Source: Kribbella sindirgiensis
GTDB taxonomy: Bacteria; Actinomycetota; Actinomycetes; Propionibacteriales; Kribbellaceae
Assembly (NCBI RefSeq): GCF_004331435.1
Contig: NZ_SJKA01000022.1
Coordinates: forward strand, 61,106-125,105
Direction of reading: 5' to 3'
DNA length: 64,000 nt
Part shown: in pieces, positions 47,504 to 56,184 of the stretch
How the letters are laid out: every line of letters starts with the position of its first letter
Numbering within the stretch: the stretch's first letter is position 1
The notes under the pieces: model-generated
Databases searched by the model: none
The model's input: the letters and a program-made list of their open reading frames with translations, nothing else
Told to the model about the DNA's origin: nothing
Made by a program: the position numbers and the translations under genes

Positions 47504-48037
47504 ATGAGACTGCTGGCCTGGATTTCAATCTGCTGGGGCCGGTCACTGGACTGGGGCTCGCTGGCCGAGTGGGTGGGCGGCGTGGGTACCGCTGGGGCAC
47601 TGCTCCTAGGGCTCCGCATCCTTCAGCGGGATCACGCGAGCTCGGAGAAGGCCCAGATCGACCAGGTCGGCTGGTGGTACGGACCGACCGGGCTGCGCTA
47701 TGGGTGGATCATGACCAACTACAGCACCCTGCCGGCGCACGTGTCGATCGAACCAGCCGACCCTGATCGCCCCATCTCCCAGATGGATTCGTCCAAAGTT
47801 GGCACGTTCCCTCCAGAGGCACGTGCGATGTCCCCGGACGGACTGACGGTTCCCCCAGGTGAGACCTTCATGTTCTTCGACTTCCTAGACAAGAACACCG
47901 AGGGCGGGAGCAGGGACGCGATCAAGTGGATGGTCGTGATGGACAACGCCGGCCGCAAGTGGGAACACAAGTTCGGCACCGGTTGGGTGCCTGCGTCGAA
48001 GCGGGCGCGCAGAGCAGCTGGCCCGAAGGCGACCTGA
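47504..48037 (+). CDS. Membrane-anchored hypothetical protein (177 aa)
   Basis: ATG at 47504. One N-terminal membrane helix (EWVGGVGTAGALLLGLRI), then a soluble beta-rich domain (GLRYGWIMTNYSTLPAHVSIEP). Resembles small membrane-tethered host or prophage proteins of unknown role. Terminated by the hairpin at 48071. Confidence 0.65.
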   Translation: MRLLAWISICWGRSLDWGSLAEWVGGVGTAGALLLGLRILQRDHASSEKAQIDQVGWWYGPTGLRYGWIMTNYSTLPAHVSIEPADPDRPISQMDSSKVGTFPPEARAMSPDGLTVPPGETFMFFDFLDKNTEGGSRDAIKWMVVMDNAGRKWEHKFGTGWVPASKRARRAAGPKAT

Positions 48038-48070
48038 GCGGTGCACGGCCCGCCGTGCCGGAACGCAAAG

Positions 48071-48098
48071 AAGGCCCCAGCCGAGAGGCTGGGGCCTT
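48071..48098. terminator. 12-bp bidirectional terminator
   Basis: AAGGCCCCAGCC-GAGA-GGCTGGGGCCTT, perfect, between converging genes (47504-48037 and the integrase). Confidence 0.85.
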
Positions 48099-48104
48099 GC
48101 TGTG

Positions 48105-49913
48105 TCATGTGTCCTTCCGTCTGGGTGCATAACGTGTGAATAGCGCACAAGTCCCCCCTCGGACACACTTCTTAACCCCACGCAGGGCGGGAGTTATCGA
48201 CACTTCCGCTACCTGCAGTCGGTGGTCGTAGGCGATCGCCAGGCCCAGAGCTTCGTACAGCTCGGCCAGATCCTTGCGGTCCGCGTGATCCAGCGCATTG
48301 GCCATGTCGCCGAGCTGCGTCACCAGGGCCCGGATGTCGTTTGCAGTCAGTTGGGGCACTGGATCGACAGCCTTCAGTCCAGATTCCGCAGCTCGCTTGT
48401 CGGCCGCTGCCGCGTTGTATTGCTCGGTGAGTGTCTCCGGATCCCAGCCCACCTCGATCGCCCGCCGCAGGCGCTCCATCGTCGACTCCGCGGCCGCGAT
48501 ACGGCGCCGGAATGATTTCGCTTGGGTCTCAATCCTGTCGGCCAGTTCGTCGGCGTCGGCCAGCGCCTCGACAGTGCTGTCGACATGGGCCGGGTCGAAC
48601 AACCGCGCGATCCACGCGTTGATCTTGCCTGTCAGATGGTCCTCACGCAGATAGACGTTCGGCGGATGATCCTGCAGCGCGGGTGACCCAGGAGCGAGGC
48701 TTCGGGCCCGGCAGCGGTAGAACGTCGCGTGTGATCGGTGCGAGCCCTCCATCCGTCGCCCGCAGATCGTGCACTGGATCCGTCTACGCAGCACGTAGGT
48801 GTGCGACGACGCGACGCGGGTTCTTGTTGCTTGCGCCCGCTCGGACATGCTTGCCCCGGCCCGCGCGGACATCTCGAACTGCACTCGCGTGAAGGCCTCG
48901 ACCGACACGATCGCCGGATGGGCAGGCTCGCGTGATCGAACGATCTTCGAGAACGGCGATCGCCTGTACCTGACAACGTGTCCCGCCGCGACATCATCCG
49001 GGTCGAGCAGTTCCTCGACCTTCTGCCACCTGCCGTAGATCGCATAGCCGGTATACCTCGGATTGCACAGGATCGCTCTGACCGTCGAGCCCTGCCAGCC
49101 GTCGCCTGCACGATGCCGGTTCTGATGAGGAGTGTGGGCTGCCGGGCAAGGGATGTGCTCGGCATTCAGCAACTGGGCGATGCCCTTGTGCCCCACTCCC
49201 TCGAGGTACAGCGCGAAGATCCGTTCGACGACCGGAGCCGCGACCTCGTCGACGGCGAGGACTCGTAGCCGGTAGCCCTCCTGCGCCTTCCGCGGATTCG
49301 GGTGCGGACCTGCGTCGACAACTTGATAGCCGTACGGCGCACGCCCGCCCTGATGCTTGCCGTCGATCAGCACCTGAGCTGCCATCGCGGCTCGAACGCG
49401 ACGTTGCACGTGCTGACGTTCTGACTTCGACAGGCCGCCCGTGATCGTCATCGCCATGTCGTGCACCGTGTTCTCGGCGTCGAACCGTCCACCGAGGCTC
49501 GGGATCCAGAGAGATACGCCGTACCGGTCGAACTTCGGCCACGTCAGGCTGAACTGGTTGCCGAACCAACACCGAGTCGCTTCACCGACAACCAGTCCAT
49601 CCCACCCGCGATTGGGATTCTTCAAGGCCTGCAACGCGCGACTGGCCTCGTCTCGTCGTTCCCACGGCAACGAACGCGACTGCCCGATGTCGAAGAACTC
49701 CTCCACGACCACGCCACCAAGCGGCTCGACGAACCGGGCCGCCTCCCCCAGTTGCCAGGCCTTGGACGTCTTCGGATCCTGGTTGTCCTCGGTCGAGCAC
49801 CTTCCGTAGAACGCCAGCCGCCCAATGCCGGTGCCCGTCGGGTGGTCGGGCAGCGCCTCGGTGCCCAGCAGATCATCCAGGGTCGCCCACGGATCTACGC
49901 TGTCGCCGCTCAT
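48105..49913 (-). CDS. int: Large serine recombinase, phage integrase (602 aa)
   Basis: ATG at 49913 with GGGGGAGAGGG upstream; the open frame continues further but only through the small overlapping gene. Resolvase-type catalytic domain at residues 30-170 (RLAFYGRCSTEDNQDPKTS with the catalytic serine, then LPWERRDEA and VVGEATRCWF), a recombinase domain (GGRAPYGYQVVDAGPHPNP), a zinc ribbon (CTICGRRMEG, then YRCRA) and a C-terminal coiled coil. Integrates the phage at a short att site without host factors. Confidence 0.92.
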   Translation of the reverse strand: MSGDSVDPWATLDDLLGTEALPDHPTGTGIGRLAFYGRCSTEDNQDPKTSKAWQLGEAARFVEPLGGVVVEEFFDIGQSRSLPWERRDEASRALQALKNPNRGWDGLVVGEATRCWFGNQFSLTWPKFDRYGVSLWIPSLGGRFDAENTVHDMAMTITGGLSKSERQHVQRRVRAAMAAQVLIDGKHQGGRAPYGYQVVDAGPHPNPRKAQEGYRLRVLAVDEVAAPVVERIFALYLEGVGHKGIAQLLNAEHIPCPAAHTPHQNRHRAGDGWQGSTVRAILCNPRYTGYAIYGRWQKVEELLDPDDVAAGHVVRYRRSPFSKIVRSREPAHPAIVSVEAFTRVQFEMSARAGASMSERAQATRTRVASSHTYVLRRRIQCTICGRRMEGSHRSHATFYRCRARSLAPGSPALQDHPPNVYLREDHLTGKINAWIARLFDPAHVDSTVEALADADELADRIETQAKSFRRRIAAAESTMERLRRAIEVGWDPETLTEQYNAAAADKRAAESGLKAVDPVPQLTANDIRALVTQLGDMANALDHADRKDLAELYEALGLAIAYDHRLQVAEVSITPALRGVKKCVRGGTCALFTRYAPRRKDT

Positions 49914-50089
49914 GACGCCCTCTCCCCCGGCCGAGACACATCGTCGGTGCCGCGCCTTGCCCGCGCCAGTCGTACAACAATCCGCCGCAGCACCCGAGCG
50001 GCCTGCGGATACAGCGCCGGCAGCCTGCCGGGCATCCTCAGCTGAATCTCCGGATCCTCGCCCACGCGGTCTGCATCTGGCTTCTCCAT
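49910..50089 (-). CDS. Small protein coupled to integrase (59 aa)
   Basis: ATG at 50089; its stop overlaps the integrase ATG (ATGA). MEKPDADRVGEDPEIQLRMP and LPALYPQAARVLRRIVVRLA, with a basic helical end. Small proteins fused to or next to serine integrases can be directionality factors, but this is unproven here. Confidence 0.55.
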   Translation of the reverse strand: MEKPDADRVGEDPEIQLRMPGRLPALYPQAARVLRRIVVRLARARRGTDDVSRPGERAS

Positions 50090-50206
50090 GCCTACTCAAC
50101 GCATCAGCCACGCAGAGTTCCGCGAGCGAATACGCCGCACAGCCGATCGATTAAGCAACGATTCGCGACGCTGCCCAACGCCTACGGCTTCGCCGTACGT
50201 CTCGAC
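50090..50206. other. Probable phage-chromosome junction
   Basis: The 117 bases between the integrase unit and the GNAT gene carry no gene. Serine integrases sit next to their att site, so one attachment half-site is expected here. The core cannot be located without the other prophage end or an empty site. Confidence 0.45.
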
Positions 50207-50764
50207 TCAACCGGCCGACCGCGATCCTGGGCGCGTTGGCCGGAGCATGGCGGTCAGGATCGGGCCGTCGACGGACGGTTGCTGTGTGCTGATCGGCTCG
50301 TAGCCCCAGGATTCGTACAATGCCTTGACTTTCCCATCGCCGTTCAAGGCGTTGACCAACAACGACACCTGCGCCTCGGGACGATTGCGGAGCAACTCGT
50401 CATGGATCAGCAGAGCGACCCCCTGGCCCCGCCACGGCTTGCGCAGCATGATCTCCTTCACCGCCACAGTCGATGTTTCGGCGCAGCCATCGGGCAGCGG
50501 CGTGGTCATCCGGCGCCACCAACGATCGTCGGACGTGAGACTGTTCGCGTACGCGAACCCAACCGGCTCTGCCGCGTCGTACCCGATGACAACCTCCCAC
50601 CCTGGATCTGACGCGTGCCGCGCGAGCTGTTCCCCGAATCGCTCGACCGAGTAGTTCGGCAGATGAAGCTGATCCGCACGTACGTCGGCGTACACCTCGA
50701 TCATCGTGCTCCACACGTCGTCGATCACGGTGGAGTGGCGCAATGCAATACCGTCAGGGGTCAC
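50207..50764 (-). CDS. GNAT-family acetyltransferase (185 aa)
   Basis: GTG at 50764 overlaps the regulator stop (GTGA). ASDPGWEVVIGYDAAEPVGFAYA, STVAVKEIMLRKPWRGQGVALLIHDEL (the R/Q-x-x-G-x-G/A acetyl-CoA loop) and ALYESWGYEPI are GNAT signatures. Host gene, co-transcribed with the TPR regulator; substrate unknown. Confidence 0.8.
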   Translation of the reverse strand: MTPDGIALRHSTVIDDVWSTMIEVYADVRADQLHLPNYSVERFGEQLARHASDPGWEVVIGYDAAEPVGFAYANSLTSDDRWWRRMTTPLPDGCAETSTVAVKEIMLRKPWRGQGVALLIHDELLRNRPEAQVSLLVNALNGDGKVKALYESWGYEPISTQQPSVDGPILTAMLRPTRPGSRSAG

Positions 50765-52011
50765 AGAAGCTTCCTCAGTGAGTCGTGTGCGTAGTGATCC
50801 CAGGCGGTTGCCGGGTCGCTTGATGGTGCGGCGATCTGCAGTGTGCTGCCGAAGTCTTGGAGCATCGAGTTGATGCGTGGATGCACGCCGGTCGGTTCGA
50901 TCGGGATCGACATCGCGGTGGCGACCGCTTCCTCCAAATCGCCTTGGCCGAGCTGTGCCTTGGCAAGTCGCGCGGTCGTGATCGATCGAGTACGCCGCAT
51001 GCTGGGCCGCAGAAGCGCGAGGCTCCGATGAGCGTGGCCCTCGGCCATCTCGTAGTCTCCGAGCGCCAGGTAGCCCGCTAGGGCAAGATTCTCTAACTCT
51101 GCTTGGTCGTAGAACGCGGTCAGCCAGAGCGGACGCTCGTCACCGGGTTCAGATCTGACCAAGGCATCCTCGGCATGGACAATGGCCTGACGTACGGCAC
51201 GGTGATCGCCGGTCTGCCCCAAAATGGCCGCATGTCTTGCGTGGCCGAGCGACGCGAACATCGGATCTCGCCTCGCAACCGGCAGCCGACGCGCGACATC
51301 GTTCGCAGCCAACGCGTCGACCGGCCTCGACATGTGACGGTACAGGCTGCCGGCGTGCGACCAGATCCTGAACTGGATCGCCGGATCGCCTGACATCGTG
51401 GCCAGGCCCGCCGCGCGATCGAAATGGCGTTGCGCTGTATCGAACCTGCGACCATCGATCGCGGCCCACATCGCACTCGACGTGAACGAGGCCGCGCACC
51501 CGTAGAGCGCACTTCGAATGCGCTGACTCGCAGTCCCCCGCGCCTGCAGCGCGAGAGCTTCACCGGCGAGCGCGGACGCTTGCGTCTCGATGGTGAGCTT
51601 TCCGCCGTACTGGTGATCGCTCGCAACGATCAACGCGAACTTGGACAACAGCCGCTCGACGTCACCGGCACCGACGCGAGAATGGGCAGCGCGTTGCGTC
51701 GACGCCCCAGCAGCGACCATGACTGTCGCCGCGGACGTACCGATGAACCGCCGCCTCGGGACGGGCCCCGGCTCGACCGGAGCGACGAATCCGAGATCCG
51801 TGATCGGACAGCCGAAGACTGCGGAGAGTGCATCGCGCTGGCGGTGATGTGGCCAGCGAGTCTTCCCGGTCAACCAGTTCCGCACCGTTCGATCGCTGAC
51901 GGTGCCTCCGTAGCCAGCGCGCCGAAGGTCGGCGTTGACCGCTTCGGCCAGCTCGGCCTGGGTCAGGCCGACCTCGGCCATCCGCGCCTTCAGGACCTGG
52001 TTTCCCTCCAC
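50761..52011 (-). CDS. TPR-type XRE regulator of the RiPP locus (416 aa)
   Basis: GTG at 52011 (VEGNQVLKARMAEVGLTQAEL) is chosen; an ATG 33 bases downstream is the alternative. HTH at residues 5-60 (AELAEAVNADLRRAGYGGTVSDRTVRNWLTG), then a Tat-like RRRFIG segment and a long helical TPR domain. Divergent from the RiPP operon with two dyads between them, so it is probably its regulator. Confidence 0.75.
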   Translation of the reverse strand: MEGNQVLKARMAEVGLTQAELAEAVNADLRRAGYGGTVSDRTVRNWLTGKTRWPHHRQRDALSAVFGCPITDLGFVAPVEPGPVPRRRFIGTSAATVMVAAGASTQRAAHSRVGAGDVERLLSKFALIVASDHQYGGKLTIETQASALAGEALALQARGTASQRIRSALYGCAASFTSSAMWAAIDGRRFDTAQRHFDRAAGLATMSGDPAIQFRIWSHAGSLYRHMSRPVDALAANDVARRLPVARRDPMFASLGHARHAAILGQTGDHRAVRQAIVHAEDALVRSEPGDERPLWLTAFYDQAELENLALAGYLALGDYEMAEGHAHRSLALLRPSMRRTRSITTARLAKAQLGQGDLEEAVATAMSIPIEPTGVHPRINSMLQDFGSTLQIAAPSSDPATAWDHYAHDSLRKLL

Positions 52012-52056
52012 AGCCCAACGATATGTACGGCCAGTCACCAGCCGACAGCGTTCTGC

Positions 52057-52070
52057 CCGGAAATTTCCGG
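52057..52070. promoter_or_regulatory. 14-bp palindrome CCGGAAATTTCCGG
   Basis: Perfect dyad in the divergent promoter region of regulator and RiPP operon; likely operator. Confidence 0.55.
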
Positions 52071-52119
52071 TTCGCGCCGAGCGACAGGCAGCAACTTCTT
52101 CCTTACGTTCCGCAGTCAC

Positions 52120-52146
52120 AGGTCCTTGGATGGAGATCAAGGACCT
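52120..52146. promoter_or_regulatory. 9-bp inverted repeat
   Basis: AGGTCCTTG (52120-52128) and CAAGGACCT (52138-52146), perfect, 16 bases before the first RiPP operon gene. Operator or leader hairpin. Confidence 0.55.
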
Positions 52147-52161
52147 CGAAGGGGAACTCCA

Positions 52162-52434
52162 ATGGACGTCGATGCACAGCTCGAACACCCGGCCAGAAGC
52201 GTGGCGGACCCACGCCGGTTCGTCCTACGGCGCTCCGTCGATGTCAGCGGAGTCAGTGGTACCGGCGACGTTGCGGAAGGAGTCGAGTGGTCGGACGGGA
52301 CTGTGGCGCTGCGGTGGCGCGGAAAGTGGGCGACCACGGTCGTCTGGGACTACGGCCTCGACGCCCTCCTCGCAGTACACGGCCACAACGGTTCCACCGT
52401 CGTCCAGTGGCTCGACGCCGACCGCCCGGCCTGA
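52162..52434 (+). CDS. Small conserved protein of RiPP operon (90 aa)
   Basis: ATG at 52162 with AAGGGG upstream. FVLRRSVDVSGVSGTGDVAEGVEWSDG then VALRWRGKWATTVVWDYG and DALLAVHGHNG; a beta-rich fold. Such short proteins often precede ATP-grasp RiPP precursors in actinobacteria; role unknown. Confidence 0.6.
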   Translation: MDVDAQLEHPARSVADPRRFVLRRSVDVSGVSGTGDVAEGVEWSDGTVALRWRGKWATTVVWDYGLDALLAVHGHNGSTVVQWLDADRPA

Positions 52435-52450
52435 GCGGCCGTTCAGTTCG

Positions 52451-52708
52451 ATGGCCGAGCAGGAACTCTGGCGGGTGCAGTTGTGGCTGGGCGAGTACTT
52501 GATCGAGGAGCACGTCGCCCCGACGGCGCTGGCCCAGCAATACGCGCACGTCATCAACCTTCGGATCCACGGCCTACCGGGCCGACACCTGCGGTGTCAG
52601 CGAATCACCGACGTCGCAGCCCAGAAGCCGGCCGGCGCGGGACGAGATAGCGAGTCCGTCCTGGGTCGGCCGTTCCAAACCTTCACCGACATTGGAGAAC
52701 GACCATGA
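52451..52708 (+). CDS. Small helper protein of RiPP operon (85 aa)
   Basis: ATG at 52451. LWRVQLWLGEYLIEEHVAP then ALAQQYAHVINLRIHGL and a basic, Gly-rich tail. Its stop overlaps the precursor ATG (ATGA), which couples their translation. No recognised domain. Confidence 0.55.
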   Translation: MAEQELWRVQLWLGEYLIEEHVAPTALAQQYAHVINLRIHGLPGRHLRCQRITDVAAQKPAGAGRDSESVLGRPFQTFTDIGERP

Positions 52709-52935
52709 GCAACGAGATGACCGCAGTCCCCTTCGGCGTCCGTCACCTGGCTTCCGGGCCGGACACCGCGCCGATGGAGCTGCCGATGACCTACAGCGCC
52801 AACCTCCAGTTGAACGTGTCCGCGACCGGCAACCCGTACCACGCGATCGCCGCGGCGCTGCCGGAGACGAACACCGAGACGCCGATCCCCGACGGCCAGC
52901 GGCCAGGATCGGACACTTCGACCGACAACTACTGA
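52705..52935 (+). CDS. ATP-grasp RiPP (graspetide) precursor peptide (76 aa)
   Basis: ATG at 52705. The leader holds PFGVRHL (residues 9-15), matching the PWGLRxM-type element of ATP-grasp target peptides. The core (residues 53-76) has hydroxy residues T55, T57, T59 on one side and acidic D70, D74 with T71, S72, T73 on the other, separated by PIPDGQRPGS. Ester links between the two arms would give a stem-loop, with D63-G64 in the loop as the likely aspartimide site, as in fuscimiditide-type peptides. Link pattern is inferred. Confidence 0.85.
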   Translation: MSNEMTAVPFGVRHLASGPDTAPMELPMTYSANLQLNVSATGNPYHAIAAALPETNTETPIPDGQRPGSDTSTDNY

Positions 52936-52937
52936 CC

Positions 52938-53885
52938 ATGGGCACCGTCCTGGTGCTGACCGGTCGCGATGACCTGACGGCAGACGCCGTAATCGACGAG
53001 CTGGCGCGGCGGAGTGCGTCAGTCGTCCGGTACGACACCTCCGACTTCCCGCAGTCTTCGCGCGTAGCTGGGACCCTCGGGGTGAATGGCTGGGAGGGGC
53101 ACCTGACAGGTGAGCGGTCAGTCGACCTCGGAGCGGTTAGTGCCGTGTGGTGGCGACGGCCAGCCGAGTTCAGCGTTCCGAGCGCCTGGCCGGACGAAGC
53201 GCGGGCATTCGCGGTGTCTGAGGCGCGCGTCGGAGTACTCGGCGTACTGGGGTCACTGCCAGTGAGATGGATCAATCACCCGGCCAAGGACTCGGCCGCG
53301 AACTACAAGCCGGTTCAGCTTGCTGTGGCAGCCCGCGTAGGACTCGACGTACCGCGGACAGTCATCACATCGGATCCCGATCATGCTCGTGACTTCATCG
53401 GCGCCGACGACGTCATCTACAAGGGCCTCAGCGGCGGTGTGCTCACGGCGGAACGTCGTCATCGGTACCTGCCGACCACGGTGCTGCGCGCCGATGAGAT
53501 CGACGCGAGCCTCGCCGGCACTGCGCATCTGTTTCAGGAACGAGTTCCTAAGCAGTGCGAAGTACGGCTGACTGTGATTGGGCAGCGGATGTTCCCGGTC
53601 GCGATCCATGCCGGAAGTGCGGCTGCCAGACTGGACTGGCGAACGGACTATTCGTCCCTCACCTACGGTCGGATCGAGCTTCCGGTGCAAGTGGAGAAGG
53701 GTGTCCGGCTGCTCATGGACGAACTGGGTCTGTACTTCGGAGCGCTGGATTTCGCCGTGGCCCCTGACGGCCGATGGGTGTTCTTCGAAGTGAACCCGAA
53801 CGGTCAATGGCACTGGCTCGCGGTCAAGGCCGGCGTACCGATGATCGAATCAATGGCCGACGCCCTCCAAGGAAAGGACGATTGA
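52938..53885 (+). CDS. ATP-grasp RiPP maturase (315 aa)
   Basis: ATG at 52938, two bases after the precursor stop. MGTVLVLTGRDDLTADAVID, then KDSAANYKPVQLAVAARVGL and FFEVNPNGQWHWLAVKAGVP (the E-x-N-P-N-G-Q-W signature) define the SAV_5884-type ATP-grasp ligases. The enzyme phosphorylates Asp/Glu side chains of the precursor and joins them to Thr/Ser hydroxyls. Confidence 0.92.
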   Translation: MGTVLVLTGRDDLTADAVIDELARRSASVVRYDTSDFPQSSRVAGTLGVNGWEGHLTGERSVDLGAVSAVWWRRPAEFSVPSAWPDEARAFAVSEARVGVLGVLGSLPVRWINHPAKDSAANYKPVQLAVAARVGLDVPRTVITSDPDHARDFIGADDVIYKGLSGGVLTAERRHRYLPTTVLRADEIDASLAGTAHLFQERVPKQCEVRLTVIGQRMFPVAIHAGSAAARLDWRTDYSSLTYGRIELPVQVEKGVRLLMDELGLYFGALDFAVAPDGRWVFFEVNPNGQWHWLAVKAGVPMIESMADALQGKDD

Positions 53886-53889
53886 CTCC

Positions 53890-55026
53890 GTGACAGACTG
53901 GACCGACGCCGCTCGCAAGCTCGCCGACGAGATCACAGCAGCGGCACCGGAGTGGCACGACTCAGTCAGCTCCACACCTCGGCACCAACTGGTGCCGAGG
54001 TGGTGGGAGCCGATCCCCGACAGCTACCCATTCGCCTGGGGACTCCGCACGCCCCACCCGGACCAACCATGGGCTGAGATCTACGCCGACGCGACGCTGG
54101 TGACCCGTGTGGGCGCACTTCACGCCGACAGGGCCGACCTATCCGACCGTCCAACGGGTCTCCCGACGTCGTCCTCGACACTGCCCGGGTTGATCGTGCG
54201 CATGCTGCACCTGCTCAGCCCCGGCGAACAGGACCGGGTGCTCGACGTCGGCACCGGCTCCGGCTACTCCGCCGCCCTCCTCGCCCGTCGCCTCGGCGAC
54301 AAGCAGGTGACCAGCATCGACGTAGACCCCTACGTCGTCGACGCCGCCCGCGAACGCCTCGCCGCCTTCGGCCGAACACCGCACCTCGAGATCGCCGACG
54401 CCACCGGCTCCCTGCCCGACGCCAACTACGACCGCATCATCGCAACCGTCTCCGTCCGTCCTATCCCGCCCGCATGGCTAGACGCACTCCGACCTGGCGG
54501 AAAGATCGTCACCACCATCACCGGCACCTCACTCCTCATCAACGCCAAGAGACACCCAGACGGAGTAGTCCGCGGCCGCGTCCAACCAGACCCGGCCACC
54601 TTCATGCGCACCCGCCGCGACACCGACTACCCAGCTCGCCTCGACCATGTGTACGACGCCGCCCGCGACCAGCCAGGCACAGAGACCTGCCAACTGAGCG
54701 GCCCTCTGCCCGATCTCTGGAACGACTGGGAACTGCGCTGCCTGTACGAGCTCGACAGCCCCGACATCGAGAACCGCTCGGCAACCCGCGAGGACGGCAG
54801 CCAACTCCTGTGGCTCCTAGCAGCCGACGGATCCTGGGCCCGCGCCGACAGCGAAGACAAAACCGTCCACCAAAGCGGCCCACGCCGCCTGTGGGACGAC
54901 CTAGAGCGCGTCCAAGCCAAATGGGCGGCCGCCGGCCACTTCCCTCTCCACACCATGACCGTCGAGCTCGGCACCGACCGGAACACCCTCACCAGCCCCG
55001 ACAGCAACTGGACACTCGACCTCTGA
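53890..55026 (+). CDS. PIMT-like O-methyltransferase of RiPP operon (378 aa)
   Basis: GTG at 53890, four bases after the ATP-grasp stop. PTGLPTSSSTLPGLIVRMLHLL and RVLDVGTGSGYSAALLARRLG (SAM-binding GxGxG) are those of protein-L-isoaspartate methyltransferase-like enzymes; a C-terminal extension (residues 230-378) is typical of RiPP versions. It methylates a core Asp, which then closes to an aspartimide. Confidence 0.9.
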   Translation: MTDWTDAARKLADEITAAAPEWHDSVSSTPRHQLVPRWWEPIPDSYPFAWGLRTPHPDQPWAEIYADATLVTRVGALHADRADLSDRPTGLPTSSSTLPGLIVRMLHLLSPGEQDRVLDVGTGSGYSAALLARRLGDKQVTSIDVDPYVVDAARERLAAFGRTPHLEIADATGSLPDANYDRIIATVSVRPIPPAWLDALRPGGKIVTTITGTSLLINAKRHPDGVVRGRVQPDPATFMRTRRDTDYPARLDHVYDAARDQPGTETCQLSGPLPDLWNDWELRCLYELDSPDIENRSATREDGSQLLWLLAADGSWARADSEDKTVHQSGPRRLWDDLERVQAKWAAAGHFPLHTMTVELGTDRNTLTSPDSNWTLDL

Positions 55027-55298
55027 CCATCTCCGCCGCCGACCGGTGCCTTGCCGCCTTGAACGAAGCCGCTGACAACGAGTGGGACGAGGTGAAGAGC
55101 GCAAGGCTCGCAGCGGTGCGGAGGCAATAGCCAGCCTGGGCCGAGACGCTCTCGCCGATGTCACCTCGCAGGTCATCGCGAAGACGATGGCTGATTGTCA
55201 GATCACCGACTAGCCCCACAGCTCGTCCGGTGCAGACGGACCCAGCCCCTTCTGTGCTCGACGCTGCGAACACGTTGGCCTTGCCGAGGCCGGGCCGG
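55027..55298. other. Gap with a short coding remnant
   Basis: About 270 bases. A plus-strand stretch ending at 55129 (AADRCLAALNEAADNEWDEV) looks like the end of a small gene but has no convincing start. The rest is without recognisable content. Confidence 0.4.
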
Positions 55299-56009
55299 CT
55301 ACGCGAGCCGCTGTTCCGCGCGATGCACCATCCGCAGAAGGAGATCGGCCAATTGAACTGCCTCGGCCGCCTCAACCGGATCATCAAACTGGACAGTCCT
55401 GTGGCTGGCGGGATTCTTAAAGGCGCCGATTGCGCCGGCGAACAGATCGGCGGTGGCCTGTTGCTCGCCCGGTTCCGCGCCCGGGTCCCGCAAGACACCG
55501 TCCTTTGGGCTGAAGGCCTTCCGCATCAGCGCGACGCCGATGAGATCGTTCGACAGCTCAGCTACTCGCCGTACTTCGACCTCCACGGCCTTCATCGCTG
55601 CGAAGGAGGCGGTCTCGTAGTCACCCAGACCGAAGTTGGCGCGGGCTGATGAGAGGAGGGGATCGAGGTTCCCCGCAAGGCGATCGGCCGCCCAGACCTT
55701 CGTGACGGCGCTCGGGTCGTCGGCGATCTCGCGGCCCAGCTCGGTCACCTGCTGCCATTCCGACAGGGTGTTCATGGCGTGCGGGCCAACCAAGGCGTGG
55801 GCTTGCAGCCAGGCCCAGGCGTCGGCGATTCGCGCCATGAGTTGAGCGCCGTCTTGTCCCCCACCGACCGCTTGCTGCATCCCGCGCAGCGTGTTGTTGG
55901 GATTGATCTGCGCGCTGCCGTTCGCCAGCACCTTCAACAGGCGCAGAGCAAGCTCAGGCAAGGGAAGATTCCGGATGTCCTCAATCGGCACAACGGTTTG
56001 GAAGGCCAT
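55299..56009 (-). CDS. TIGR02391-like (Ymh) protein (236 aa)
   Basis: ATG at 56009. AWLQAHALVGPHAMNTLSEW, then ETASFAAMKAVEVEVRRVAEL, and GAIGAFKNPASHRTVQFDDPVEAAEAVQLADLLLRMV, the helical block with conserved K-N-P-x-S-H that defines the TIGR02391/Ymh family. Related domains occur in abortive-infection proteins, so a defence role is possible. Complete by length. Confidence 0.75.
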   Translation of the reverse strand: MAFQTVVPIEDIRNLPLPELALRLLKVLANGSAQINPNNTLRGMQQAVGGGQDGAQLMARIADAWAWLQAHALVGPHAMNTLSEWQQVTELGREIADDPSAVTKVWAADRLAGNLDPLLSSARANFGLGDYETASFAAMKAVEVEVRRVAELSNDLIGVALMRKAFSPKDGVLRDPGAEPGEQQATADLFAGAIGAFKNPASHRTVQFDDPVEAAEAVQLADLLLRMVHRAEQRLA

Positions 56010-56184
56010 CGACCGATCGTAGGGCAACCCCGCGACCGCACCTCGTTCAGCCCGGCGCCGTAAGTAGCTCAACTCGCAAGACCAACTCCGGCCGTTCCCC
56101 GCGGCGACCTAGACGGCCCACCCCGCGGGTGGCGAGCGCCGACCGGCTTCCGTTGATAACGGCTGTCGAACAGTTCGCTTCGCA

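Noticed and set aside
46100..50100. Plus-strand frames opposite the TPR regulator and integrase
   Set aside because: Antisense shadows with Arg/Pro-rich products; the minus-strand genes have complete domain signatures.
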